A stretch of 64,000 bases of DNA. It comes from Acanthacorydalis orientalis (lineage: Eukaryota > Arthropoda > Insecta > Megaloptera > Corydalidae). Location of the stretch: NCBI GenBank assembly GCA_034766995.1, contig CM068313.1:28175825-28239824 (forward strand), given 5' to 3'. Made by a program: the position numbers and the translations under genes. The notes under the pieces were generated by a model, which had not been told where the DNA came from, searched no databases, and saw nothing but the letters and a program-made list of their open reading frames with translations. Below, piece after piece: positions 53,762 to 64,000 of the stretch. Numbering within the stretch: position 1 is the first letter of the stretch; each line of letters opens with the position of its first letter.

Positions 53762-54793
53762 TCTTCTCTTTATACAAAAGTTTAGAAAGGATACAAAAAA
53801 GAAAATATTATACAAGAATGTATCACAATATTTGTTACAATACAGACCTGATATTCGTGGTAAAATTTACTTTCATAGACGAATCATTTTTTACCCAACA
53901 AACCAAAAATTTTTTTTGATTAGAAATGTTTAATAAATCATTATTCATCATTTTTGATTCATTTTGATCATTTTGTTTCTGATGGCGATGTCATCATTTT
54001 CAGAGCGTAAAGAAACAGAAATATTACATTGTTCTATACTTTGGCGATGTGAAGTTGATGGTATCATCATCGAAATGCATGTAAGAAACAATTAAAAATG
54101 ATCAATAATGATTTACAGATCATTGTTGATCAGAAAACGTTTTTCTGGTTTTTGTGTTGAAAAAGAATTAATTTGTGAAAACAATATTTGTTTTAGCGCC
54201 ATAAAGTGAACAATCACTGATTTTAGGAAATAATAAAACATGTAGAACCCAAAAAAACGGACATTCAAATTTGTACGAAATATATGAAATGGCAAATTTT
54301 AAAATTCGAAAGTAATCTGTTGTAGGTAATCACTTTTTGTTTAGCAGCTTTCATTTACTATTTATTGTACATGTTATCTATTTGAAAAAAAACGATATTG
54401 CGGGCAAAAAATATTAGATTGCAATAAACACTTTTGAAAATAAAAACAATTGATGTGAAATAATGTTAACAAAAATATACATTTCAGTATATAAAAAAAA
54501 CATATCTCAGATATAGCGTTTATATAGTCAATAAATAAATTTTATGTACTTTTTCCTCTTCAAAATAATCCAATCTATTTTTTACTTAACGGGTCTTTAT
54601 GAAATTAAAAATGTTTCGATTTGATTCATAGAAAAACACCCGGTGTCTAAAATAAATAATATATTAAACAAAATTTGTAAGTGTGGTTGGGTGCAAATTA
54701 AAACATTTTTCTGAAAAACGTAGTAAATTTCTATACTATGGAGTAGGAAAGTCATGGAAAAATACTATATCCAGTAAAATAGTGGTTTGTAGC

Positions 54794-54833
<40 letters not shown>

Positions 54834-55950
54834 TTATACATATATATATATATTTATAGAGAGAGAGAGATCATTTTTTGCTAAACCATTTCATATTTTT
54901 CTATTGAAAAAAATTTCTCTATTATTAATAAAGAAAATATTTCTATTGAAAAAAAGTATTTTTATTATTAATAAAATGAATGTTATGTGTATTAATAACA
55001 GTGTTATATTATCGATCCGACTAAACTCTCTTTAAAAAGTAAAATATGGTTCTATATAAGGCGTATATTCATTGATTAATTCATATACTATTCATATCAC
55101 GTAAGTTAAAGTTCAGTGAGAAAAGAATAAAAAATTCTAAATTAAAATAAATATCTAATAATTAAAAATTCTTTATACAGGTTACAAACATAAGGAAATT
55201 TTATCATAAATTCGACAAGTGTTACAATTCTTTAAAAGTGAGAAACAATTCCATATATTTAAAAAATACTAATAAATAAAAATAATAATTTAAGACTAAA
55301 TTCTTAATTGTATTAAAAAAAATCCGCAAAGGAAAGATAGTACTAACAAAATAAATTTAATTTCGCTTTAAGAAAGACGTGCATACATAAATAATTTAAA
55401 CGTGCACATATTGTACATTGCCTTTTATGCCTACAACATTTTGTAGTTATGTTTTCTTGTTACTTCAATATTAAAAATTACTGACGCTTTTTATTAATTT
55501 TTCTTATTTACTCCATAAAAAATATTTTTTTGAAAATATTTAGATTAATAAATGTAAAAATAACGGACATTTCCAAAAAGTCACTACCTTTAAAACAACT
55601 ACGAGTTATCGCTATTGTATAATACTTTTAATAACAATAATATAATGTGGTTATTATTATAAACAATCTGGTCCTTAAATACATAATACCAAAGAATTAA
55701 ATTTGTTATTAACTAAATATAAGTTATTCATTTAAATTGAGCAGCGAATTAATTAAATTAACTAAAAGTCGCAAAAAAAAACATTTTATGCGCGCATATG
55801 TAGGTATATACATATATAGATAAATAATTATTACGATTATTTTACGAATTCTTTAAAAATTAAACTTACTGCGCCAAAATATCCAATAATTTTAGATCCT
55901 GTCTGCAAGGTACATCCACAGCAACATGTATTCACTTTCGGTAGACCCAT
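42267..55950 (-). CDS. Gene E: four-membrane-segment LAPTM4/DUF4728-like protein, 161 aa, 5 exons over 13.7 kb
   Basis: Exons on the - strand are 55950-55870, 48924-48828, 46539-46454, 43004-42851 and 42334-42267 (81, 97, 86, 154 and 68 nt; phases 0,1,0,1). All introns are GT-AG and the stop is TAA. The start [20 protein letters not shown] is the most canonical in the cluster: CCCGC, L.TG, IIGYFGA. Membrane segments are at about residues 22-48, 60-88, 92-116 and 134-152. A small loop follows segment 1 ([10 protein letters not shown]), a second ([10 protein letters not shown]) lies before segment 4, and the tail is [12 protein letters not shown]. Intron 1 is about 6.9 kb. The introns hold a Tc1 relic, a Jockey relic and many TA tracts. 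The likely role, by family, is a lysosomal or endosomal membrane protein. The clean frame across such long introns argues that it is functional. Confidence 0.87.
42398..42478. repeat. (CA)n/(TA)n tract in intron 4 of gene E
   Basis: CACACA and GACACA units run into about 60 bp of TA. Confidence 0.9.
43550..43661. repeat. Paired (TA)n tracts in intron 3 of gene E
   Basis: TA tracts at 43550-43600 and 43631-43661. Further tracts are at 43958-44000 and 44175-44245, the last ending at the Tc1 relic. Confidence 0.88.
44252..45620 (-). mobile_element. Tc1-like relic in intron 3 of gene E
   Basis: The left edge CAGCAGACAAAAAAGTGTTC is a Tc1-type end, directly after a (TA)n tract. The - strand gives a helix-turn-helix start near 45570-45450 ([18 protein letters not shown]). 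The core follows near 45018-44815: [17 protein letters not shown], then [16 protein letters not shown] and [15 protein letters not shown], the QQD.DPKHTA motif with its Asp. Stops and frameshifts abound. The right terminal repeat is uncertain; ACTTTTTTTGTC near 45950 is a weak candidate that would extend the element to about 1.7 kb. Confidence 0.83.
45955..46045. repeat. Dispersed palindromic repeat, fragment
   Basis: GTGATCATTAATTGCTTTTG and GATGACATCATTTTCAGCGC match the left half of the copies at 1985-2275, 49630-50170 and 53890-54190. A (TA)n block (46056-46160) follows. Confidence 0.55.
46056..46160. repeat. (TA)n tract in intron 3 of gene E
   Basis: About 105 bp of TA with AGTGTATA and TATTATA phase breaks. 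Another tract, 46557-46596, lies at the start of intron 2 in genomic order. Confidence 0.9.
47190..48710 (+). mobile_element. Jockey-like non-LTR retrotransposon relic (reverse transcriptase part)
   Basis: This stretch has clearly higher GC than its surroundings. + strand frames give [20 protein letters not shown] (near 47280-47340), then after a frameshift [34 protein letters not shown] (near 47520-47585) and HVIEKGG (near 47615). Further on are [20 protein letters not shown] (near 47765-47825), [16 protein letters not shown] (near 47835-47880) and [15 protein letters not shown] (near 47892-47935). GP.LFN.YINDIP and the YADD-type box, here YTND with the first Asp lost, are Jockey-clade signatures. 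5' truncation and stops make it dead. It is antisense in intron 2 of gene E. Confidence 0.85.
48955..49001. repeat. (TA)n tract in intron 1 of gene E
   Basis: TA tract ending in GCGTGCGTG, starting about 30 bp upstream of the exon 2 acceptor in transcript sense. Confidence 0.88.
49630..50170. repeat. Dispersed palindromic repeat, two halves split by inserted sequence
   Basis: TTATTATTGACCACTTTATA and ATCATCTTCAGAGCGCCAAG, followed by GTAC, occur at 49650-49725 (left half). GATACCATGGTGCTCTGAAG occurs at 50119-50138 as the facing half. Between them lie TA tracts and unrelated AT-rich DNA. It is in intron 1 of gene E. Confidence 0.5.
50171..52867. other. Intron 1 of gene E, AT-rich, nothing recognised
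   Basis: TA tracts at 50208-50282 (with TATTTATT units) and 51893-51924. No open frame of note, RNA gene or transposon end was recognised. Confidence 0.45.
52868..52905 (+). repeat. Fragment of a dispersed repeat
   Basis: TTAAAGGTGTGTCGACATCC followed by AAGGTCATTAGCAC, the counterpart of 17540-17577. The flanks (near 52840-52960) are less AT-rich and probably belong to the same unidentified element. Confidence 0.6.
53520..53757. repeat. Long interrupted (TA)n tract
   Basis: About 238 bp: TA blocks at 53520-53631 and 53671-53757 around a short non-repeat piece containing GCAGAGAGAAACAG. It lies in intron 1 of gene E. The IYIYIY frames over it are repeat artefacts. Confidence 0.93.
53890..54190. 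repeat. Dispersed palindromic repeat, best copy
   Basis: The left arm (TTAATAAATCATTATTCATC, then ATTTTTGATT) is the imperfect reverse complement of the right arm (AATTAAAAATGATCAATAAT, then GATTTACAG). The centre holds GATGTCATCATTTTCAGAGC and GGTATCATCATCGAAATGCA. Arms are about 60-80 bp. No coding sequence. This copy defines the family seen at five loci here. Confidence 0.65.
54191..55869. other. Start of intron 1 of gene E, nothing recognised
   Basis: A TA tract at 54799-54857 ending in GAGAGAGAGA, and two direct copies of CTATTGAAAAAAA near 54900-54955. No exon or element was recognised. Confidence 0.4.
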
Positions 55951-56454
<504 letters not shown>

Positions 56455-56515
56455 TGGGTGAACGCAGCGCACCCGGGGGTTGGCAAGTGCAGCAAGCAGG
56501 TGGAGAAGCTCCCTA

Positions 56516-56578
<63 letters not shown>
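56455..56578. other. Short GC-rich segment running into (TA)n
   Basis: About 65 bp (56455-56516), with GCAGCGCACCCGGGGGTTGG as its richest part, is far more GC-rich than anything near it and passes straight into about 60 bp of TA. Its origin is not recognised. It might be the 3' end of a truncated retroelement with a (TA)n tail. Confidence 0.5.
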
Positions 56579-56582
<4 letters not shown>

Positions 56583-57201
56583 CAACTCATAAATCCAAAA
56601 ATTAAAATAATAACAGTAAAAAAATGTTATTAACTGAATAACACATGTAAACTGAAATAATTAAATGATTTAGCTTTAGCTTTTTTTCTTTTAATTTCAT
56701 GATATTTACAATCGATTTTAATTATCGTCGTCATAACTGACAATGGAATGAACAAAAATTCTATAAATATGTCTAATATATCCGGTTAATATCGTTATTA
56801 ATTTTTTTTTTGCTCTAAATAAAGAATCCTCCTTTTTTATTCATCAGTATTAAAATGTAAAATAAATTAGAAAAATGGAGAAAAAATAAACAGTAACCTA
56901 TTATTACCAATGTGTGAATTTTGATTAATGATTATTAATTTTTTTTATGTATAATTCAATAGTAATGATATTTAAAAATACTTAAAAAGAATACAATTTA
57001 CATTTTGGTCATAACATTATTTTTTTAAAAAAATTTTACTTTTTTAACGATTTATTCATTGTTATTTCAATAAAATTTAGAAAAGAAAAAATATTACTAT
57101 TAGAAAAATACAAGACAACTGAGTTGTTTAAGAAATGTGTTTACATCGTATTTTAAAAATGTGCTTGAGTTGGAAAAAATCAATAAGAGAGTGATATGTA
57201 C

Positions 57202-57255
<54 letters not shown>

Positions 57256-57649
57256 GTATATTTGTACAAATATATATATATATATATTTGTTTTTATAAT
57301 TTTCCTTAAGAATATAATTATTCTATAGACTTGTAAACAAATTGTTACTGAAGATAGGTTTGTTCTATATGAAACTTGATACATATCTTTATCATGGATT
57401 TGAATATAAAAAGAAGCATTTTATTAGTTAAAAACCAATAATTTCTTATTGAATGTATTAAAATAAAAGTTCTTAAAACTTCAGTGTATAATCTTACAAA
57501 AACGAATTGGTGTATTTTTTTTATTTTCTTACATAAAAACAATAAAAAGTTAATGAAGGAAAATTTTTAAAACACATTTATATTTTCAATTATTACTTAT
57601 ACTGTAATTTCCCTAATTCATATTTTTAAATGTACTTTTCTATTAGCTC

Positions 57650-57697
<48 letters not shown>

Positions 57698-58186
57698 TTA
57701 TATATATATATATATATACACGTATATATTTGCTTATATTTATATGTATTTTTGCATTAAATGAATAAGAATCGGGTTTTTATTAACAAACTCATATCAG
57801 AAAATTTTTCTTGGTTATTATAAAAACTGAAATTGAATCAACTATATAAACATTTTTAACTATAAGAGTTCAACACTACAATAATAGAAAAATAGTTAAA
57901 GAAAACCCGAGACAAATGTATGTCAAAACGAGAACATGTGTATAATCACAAACTATTTCTGAAACAGAAACTATAAAGTTCTAATTCCGTACTAAATATA
58001 CAATTTTAAGCCAGTTCGTAATGTAAGATTTAATTGTGACTAAAAAAAACAATACCATTGTAGTATGTTTATCATATATGTATGTCAAATATAATATTAA
58101 TATATTCCGAGACTTTGCAAAAAGTGTCGGAATGGTTATTGTTAAAGTAAACTTTATTTAGTAGTTCTACTTTAATTTTTAAAATA
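56579..58186. other. AT-rich spacer with (TA)n tracts
   Basis: TA tracts at 57203-57290 and 57653-57718. No exon, RNA gene or transposase was recognised. Confidence 0.45.
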
Positions 58187-58623
58187 TTGAGTGTAAAATT
58201 TAATTCGGAATCTTTAAATGAATAGCAAATGTTTTAAATTAAAACATTTTCTCGTCATTTTAGAACTTTGACGTGCCAAACTTAACATATAAAAACACTA
58301 TATATCTTGACCAAATAATTGGCATAATCCCACAAAAAAAAAAAAAAAAAACAGTAGTGAACACAATGGTGTCCTAAGAACAACATATTAGGCATTGCAA
58401 AACTTCTCGCATTTCAGTTGAAAAAAATGCTGCCGAATCCGCGGAAATAATTTGTTCAGCATTTATCTATTCAAAGCAGCTATCTTTTATTGCCAAACGA
58501 TTCATCAGTTATGGGAGGTATTTTGATCAATAATAGGAAATATTTTGAGGATTGAAATGTATTCTATTTTTCCGTAAACATTTATTTTCTATAAAAAAGC
58601 ACCGAATTAATTTGTACACCTAA
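58187..58623. mobile_element. Unnamed TA-flanked miniature element, copy 2 (complete ends)
   Basis: The 437-bp unit lies between TA dinucleotides (58185-58186, 58624-58625). Inverted ends are TTGAGTGTAAAATTTAATTC and, reverse complemented on the right, TTAGGTGTACAAATTAATTC, each followed by GG. The body is shared with 24222-24690. No open frame is intact. TA target and end style suggest mobilisation by a Tc1/mariner transposase. A poly-A run of 18 lies near 58333. Confidence 0.78.
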
Positions 58624-58625
58624 TA

Positions 58626-59544
58626 TATATATATATATACATACATACATTATTAATAAGTTTATTTTCAGTTTTTAAAATTATTTATTAGTCAATATTT
58701 TAACAATATCACACGATTATAATTTTATAGACAAATTGTAACTCTTCTTATATATAAAATGAAAAAATGAACCACAAATAAAATTGCAATAGAAAAATTA
58801 ATACCCCTGTCTTGGAAGTACTCATTTTATGAAAAAGGTATTCTTTTCGAAATGTGTGGTCCAATTGATTCAGTGACTATCTATCTGATTCATTGTATAA
58901 AAAATATTTTCTTCAGGTTAAATTATTATATGCTTAATGGTTTTAAGATAAAATATGGAAACCCACTAAAACCTATTTCATTTTTAAGCTTTCTACTTTA
59001 AAAAATATAATATATCTTCTTCCTCGCAAATTTACAACTTTCGTTATCAATTAAATATTGCAACATAGATATTAATATGGTTCGAGGAAACTCTTAATAG
59101 AACTGAAGTTGAGTTGATTATAGTACTCTTACTCAGAGCACATATAAATTCAAATTATACTTTTAGCATCGGTATAGTGAATTAATTTCAAAGTTTACAT
59201 ATATTTTTAAAATAAAAGGAAAAATAACGAATCGAAAAATAATCGTGTATATTTATATCAACTTGATATTATTTTCATGAATTGTTAAAATTTCATTAAG
59301 AAATGGGCCATGAAATCTGTCTACAATATAAGTATTATTTACCATACTTTGAACTATTTGACTAGTTTTTAAAATTTTCGAGTATTTTTTGAGATATTTT
59401 TCTTTTAGCTCTCCTGTTTTGTCGAATAAAATAAAAATCCTTCCCTAAGTCATCACCATCTGTTCAAGTAGTGATAATTATTTTAAAGTTTATCTTTTTC
59501 ATCTCACAAATCACAAAAATAATAACAATAAAAAACTTACTTTT
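58626..59544. other. AT-rich spacer, nothing recognised
   Basis: One TATA/CATA tract beside the miniature element (58626-58650). No other feature was recognised. Confidence 0.4.
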
Positions 59545-59775
59545 GTTATTTTCGAACTTCTGTAACTAGTACTTCTGCAATTGACGACTAGTTGCTCTAT
59601 CGTTATTAAAATTGATGATCTTGACGGATTCGATATGGTACTATGATGTTAGATTCAAGACGACAAATTATTTATAAAAGATGGATTTATTTAAAGAACA
59701 ATTACGAAAAGAGCAACATTAACAATAATCTAACGTTGCCAATGTTACATACTGAGTATGTACTAGCGTTACTAA
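59545..59775 (-). repeat. LTR-like arm 1 (inverted relative to arm 2)
   Basis: Its reverse complement aligns with 60395-60620 over about 220 bp. Shared words include TCAAGATCATC, AATTGCAGAAGTACTA, TTTAAATAAAT (a possible polyadenylation signal) and GTCGTCTTGAATC. The arms are therefore inverted copies of one sequence. Confidence 0.75.
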
Positions 59776-60394
59776 TGTCAACGTTAGGCACTGTGCTAGA
59801 ATTATATTGATTCAATTATATTTTTGAAAAATAACAGCGATTTTTTTTGTTTATTTCGGCATATTGTGTTAAAAAACCCATATACCTGCACGGTTTTAAA
59901 TTGTGTTGGTAAACATAATGGATATACTTAGATATAATAATATATTTTAGCGTATTTAAATGCATATAAGAAAACACAGGATAAAGACTGGAACGAATAA
60001 AATCAATCACAATTTCATTTTAGACAATGACATGGAAGTGTTACGTACAAGCTTAGATTTGGTTGTGAAGACGATTGCGGTTACACGTTTGAAGGTAATC
60101 ATGTTTCAAGGAAAAATGTTGTTTCATATATATTGTCCATAATAAATTTTCAATGAATGCTTGAGAGTATCTTTTCATTTTTAACAAAAACGTGAATAGT
60201 ACACAGTTCACTTATTATTATATTGCTATGTGGCTAAAACTTTCCAAATTCCAGGACATTAGTCACGATTTCTATAATTTCAACCCCTCACTTTCTAAAA
60301 TACTTTGAGAGGATATATGAAGCCACACAGGGCCTTGAGCATAGATAAAGACTCTCGAGTAAATCAGTACACATTTGAAATTATTAATGCTAGT
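59776..60394. other. Spacer between the inverted LTR-like arms
   Basis: About 620 bp. A 60-codon frame (59960-60142, +) contains LDNDMEVLRTSLDLVVKTIA; I do not recognise it. Part of 60220-60394 (TTCCAAATTCCAGGACATTA, CACACAGGGCCTTGAGC) may be the 5' part of LTR arm 2. Confidence 0.4.
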
Positions 60395-60620
60395 ACATAC
60401 TTAGTATTTAATATTAGCAACGAACGATTATTGTTAGTGTTGCTCCTTTCGTTATTGTTGTTTAAATAAATTTATCTGTTATAAATAACTTGTCGTCTTG
60501 AATCGAACATCACACTACCACATCGAGTCCGTCAAGATCATCTATTTGAATAACGATAGTAAAACTAGTCATCAATTGCAGAAGTACTAATTGTGGAAGT
60601 TCTAATCAAAAACTTATCTT
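60395..60620 (+). repeat. LTR-like arm 2, followed by a possible primer-binding site
   Basis: The arm is the inverted partner of 59545-59775. Just past it, near 60619-60633, is CTTGGTGTCAGAAG, which resembles the primer-binding region that follows the 5' LTR of some insect LTR retrotransposons. An AATAAA-containing stretch lies inside. No gag or pol follows, so at most it is a solo or truncated LTR. Confidence 0.6.
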
Positions 60621-60633
60621 GGTGTCAGAAGAA

Positions 60634-61803
60634 ACTTTCAAAATAGGTTTTGATATCCACAAGCGGGTATCCAACAATATATTACATTTATAGGATATGT
60701 TAAGATATAGAGTTAATTATAAAAGTTAATTGTCACTATTTATAATTTATTAATTTTGTGTAAGATGTTATTGGTAAAACAAATAAAAACCAAAAACGGT
60801 ATGTTATCATTTACTAATATAAACAAGATACGAAAAACAAACTATTTCAAGAATGAGCTCATGTAGTATCATAAACAATAAATAAAATTAAAGTCTATAT
60901 CTATCATTTAGTATCAATGCTAATAAATATCTAATTAAATATTTAAAAAAATACTATATTGTTGTTAAACACTATTTTTATCAGGAAAATGAACGAAGAA
61001 TTATATGATGTTAGCATATGAATAAATTCACTTTTATTATAAATCACATAATTTTGTATATATATATATATATATGGTTGAAAAAAATTCCTGAAGTGTT
61101 TTCTATTTTTAATAAATTGTAACATTTTTGTATATATATATAAACTTCCTATGTAAATAGGTCATAGATGTCATAAACCCCTTCTGTAGGTATTTCGCTG
61201 GCTTCATCATTGTATGAAAAATTATAATTCACTAGTTAATCTCTTCTAAAATTATAAATCAAATTTAAAGATTTAGTAGATAAAAATTATACAATTTATA
61301 CGAAACAGTACACTAAATATTTAATAAATAAAAATTATACGATTATGAAAACAAATATAATTATAAGGAAAAGTAAATTAAAATATTTCGTCTCTGTGAA
61401 GAGTAGAATTAAGTATACGTGAACCAATTAAATATCTTCATAGCTTTTCACTTACTATAAAATATAAAAAATAATAACAAAATAAATGTTTGATGAAGTT
61501 AACTGTAACTCACCAAAATTAATGATTACTTAATGTTCCTATTTTGTTATTCTTTGCATCGTGTATAAATTTTTAACTCTATTGTATTTATATCATCCCT
61601 TAAGGTAGTTTCATATTTTTGTTTATGATATATTAATTACTATTGTCAATAGTACTTACTATGATGAATAGTAATGAATACAATGTGGTAAATTAGAAAT
61701 TAAATTTAAATGAAATCAATGAACTATATACATTTACATATACTTTTTGTTTATTATCTCCTTACACATTCTTAAAATTATTTCATAATAGTTTCAATAA
61801 TAT

Positions 61804-61855
<52 letters not shown>

Positions 61856-62260
61856 ATCATTGTATGTATGTACTCGTAAATATGCTAAATTAAAAGTAAA
61901 AAATATATCTTATGGAACATAATTCAAAAAAAACAATGTTTAAAATCATAAGGAAAATATTAACTAAAACACTATATGCCAGAACCATATACTTCGAGTA
62001 TAACAAGTTCATCATTTGATCAGTACTGTAGGACAAGAATTTTTTACATGTAGATCCCTACTATATGTGTTGTTTTGTATTCAAGGACAGTGCACAGATG
62101 TTTCGTTCGTTTCATTCCATATACTATAGTGTGTACAGAAGATTAAATAATAATTCTTTTCAATTTTAAAAACTACTAACGTTGATATATGCTTCTATAT
62201 GTACATCTATATGTGGACAAACATAAACGCCTATATTATATATATATATATATATATACA

Positions 62261-62302
<42 letters not shown>

Positions 62303-62439
62303 GGAAGAGGCTTTTATTCAGCAGTGGATTGACAGAGGATGATAATGATGATATATACAATATATATATATATGTATATATATATCTGATTACAAAGGCA
62401 GGTGTTAATAGAGGCATGTATTTTTATTCATTTCAATTA
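60634..62439. other. AT-rich spacer with (TA)n tracts
   Basis: TA tracts at 61055-61075, 61803-61851 and 62234-62298. No exon or element was recognised. Confidence 0.45.
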
Positions 62440-63632
62440 TTAGGTTGTTACAAAAATAATTGTAGTTTTTATCATTTTAAATTTGGAGCTGATTTTTCTA
62501 GTTATAATTGTCTTTTGTTATAGTCATGTGATAACATCATTGTAAACAATGAAATTAGCACGATTGATTTAAGCTTATGTCTATTGTTTTCATTCTTTAG
62601 TATTGTTGAATATAACCTCTTAAATTAGCTATAAAAAAGCAATTCGCCCGATTTTTGTTGTATGAGTTTAAATTGGGACGTAAACAACACAAACTGCTCG
62701 AAATATCAAATTTGTTTTTGGCAAAGAGTCAATTAGCGAACGAACAGCTCTACACTGCTGCCAAAAATTTAGTAACACCCACGTAAAACAACTCGAGAAG
62801 TGGCAGAAGAACTCAATGTTGATCATTCAACAGTTCGACATTTGAGCCTAATTCGGAAAAAACCTGGATAAATGGGTGCCGTCTGAACTAAACGAACATC
62901 AAGAAATTCGGCGATACGAAGTCTGCTCTGCGCTTCTTTGCGTAACAAAAATTTCTTGGTCTTTTCTTGGTCACATTGTAACATATGATGAAAAATTGAT
63001 TCTCTACAACAATTGGAAACGTTCATCATAGTGTTTAGACCTAGGAGAAGCATTAAAACAGTTTCTTAAACTAAAACTTCATGAAAAATATTATGGTTAC
63101 TGTTTGGTGGTTGGCAAGTGGTATCATTCACTACAACTTCTTAAATCCTAGTGAAACAATAACAACAGAAAAATATTGTTAAGAAACTGAAAAAATCCAT
63201 GAGAAGTTGCATTGTTTACGGCCAGCATTAGTCAATCGAAGGAGACCAATTCTTCTTCATGACAACGCCCGACCACACGTCTTACAAATGACTTTAGCAA
63301 TTTTAAATGAACTGGATTATGAAACATTACCTCACCCACCTTATTCTTGGACCTGTATGTCCACAGAATACAATTTTTTTAAACATTTGAGTGATTTCCT
63401 TCGAGCGAAGGTTTTCAAAGGTTAAGAATTAACTTAAAGTGCTTTCGATAAAATCGTTAATTCCAGGACTCCAGAATTCTATCTTCTAGGAATGAATAAA
63501 CTTGTTTCCCACTGGAAGAAGTGTGTGCAAGCCAATAGTGTTTATTTTGATTAATAAATTATAATTTTTAATTGATATATGAGTCTTCATACTTGATACG
63601 TAAAAACGGCAATTATTTTTGCACCAACCAAA
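62440..63632 (+). mobile_element. Mariner relic, Hsmar1/cecropia-like ends, copy 2
   Basis: The 1193-bp element has TA on both sides (62438-62439, 63633-63634). The left end is TTAGGTTGTTACAAAAATAA and the right end, reverse complemented, TTTGGTTGGTGCAAAAATAA. It is collinear with 2935-4147, including the shared FLAK.S...C... region. Its catalytic part is better preserved: MVTVWW near 63091, GETI-like LNPSETITTEKYC near 63145-63180, then LRPALVNRRRPILLHDNARP (63213-63272) with the second Asp, and NELDYETLPHPPYS (63306-63347). The third-Asp motif is lost (YSWTCMSTEYNFF has Glu). Frameshifts and stops make it dead. Confidence 0.9.
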
Positions 63633-63811
63633 TACTTTCAATTTTAACAGTATAATACCAATCTTTTCCATGGATTTCTACACGTAATGTAATTTTTATT
63701 TTATCTGTCAATTGGGTTCTTTTTCGGATTTTTGGTCATTATTAATTATGTCAACATATTGAATTTGTTAACCGCTCTTCTTATAATTTGTTTTGAGTAC
63801 TCATATATGAT

Positions 63812-63813
63812 AT

Positions 63814-63870
<57 letters not shown>
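63812..63870. repeat. (TA)n tract near the window end
   Basis: About 59 bp of TA with one TGTA break. The remaining sequence to 64000 shows nothing recognised. Confidence 0.88.
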
Positions 63871-63873
<3 letters not shown>

Positions 63874-64000
63874 TACATAAGCTTAATACTGCAAATTGGG
63901 TTTGGTGAAATTGCGCTGATACAGTCAACAAGTTAAAATGAAGCATTGTATACCTGAATTATTTATAAATGCCTGATCGTGTTTGACGATAAATTGAATA

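Overview
The window is very AT-rich eukaryotic nuclear DNA, most likely from an insect. The evidence is short exons with GT-AG introns, more than fifty (TA)n tracts, and relics of at least eight Tc1/mariner-type elements, including a type whose ends resemble human Hsmar1 and the cecropia mariner group. A hymenopteran such as a parasitoid wasp would fit, but the species cannot be fixed from the sequence. There are no bacterial-style operons; nearly all long open frames are translated (TA)n or transposase relics.

The real genes form one family cluster. Five complete multi-exon genes encode small (142-163 aa) proteins with four predicted membrane segments. Gene A is on the + strand (8071-10940). 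Genes B (15464-12486), C (20656-18842), D (29631-24946) and E (55950-42267) are on the - strand. All exon joins keep frame and all have GT-AG boundaries. The - strand genes share five exons with intron phases 0,1,0,1. Gene A has the same last three exon sizes as gene E (86, 154, 68 nt) but lacks intron 1. The N-terminal CC..C..L.TG..IIG motif followed by four membrane segments resembles insect DUF4728 / LAPTM4-like lysosomal or endosomal membrane proteins; this is recognition by eye. At least two decayed relatives lie between them: a broken gene F (about 38170-35312) and a lone copy of exon 1 at 17193-17113.

The rest is mobile DNA and simple repeats. Mariner/Tc1 relics lie at 275-1316, 2935-4147, 13046-13876, 26943-28262 (nearly intact, one frameshift), 30973-32266, 33255-34468, 35720-36385, 44252-45620 and 62440-63632. 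A Jockey-like non-LTR relic is at 47190-48710. Small non-autonomous elements include a TTAA-flanked piggyBac-like element (9861-9940), a 437-bp TA-flanked element (58187-58623, second copy at 24222-24690) and a hAT-like element (23889-24152). Several are in introns of the family genes; gene E is stretched to 13.7 kb for a 161-aa product.

Two large inverted repeats stand out. One is a roughly 700-bp hairpin whose arm begins about 80 bp upstream of the gene C start codon (20737-21437). The other is a pair of inverted LTR-like arms (59545-59775 and 60395-60620). The cluster, its relics and the promoter hairpin are the parts most worth following up.
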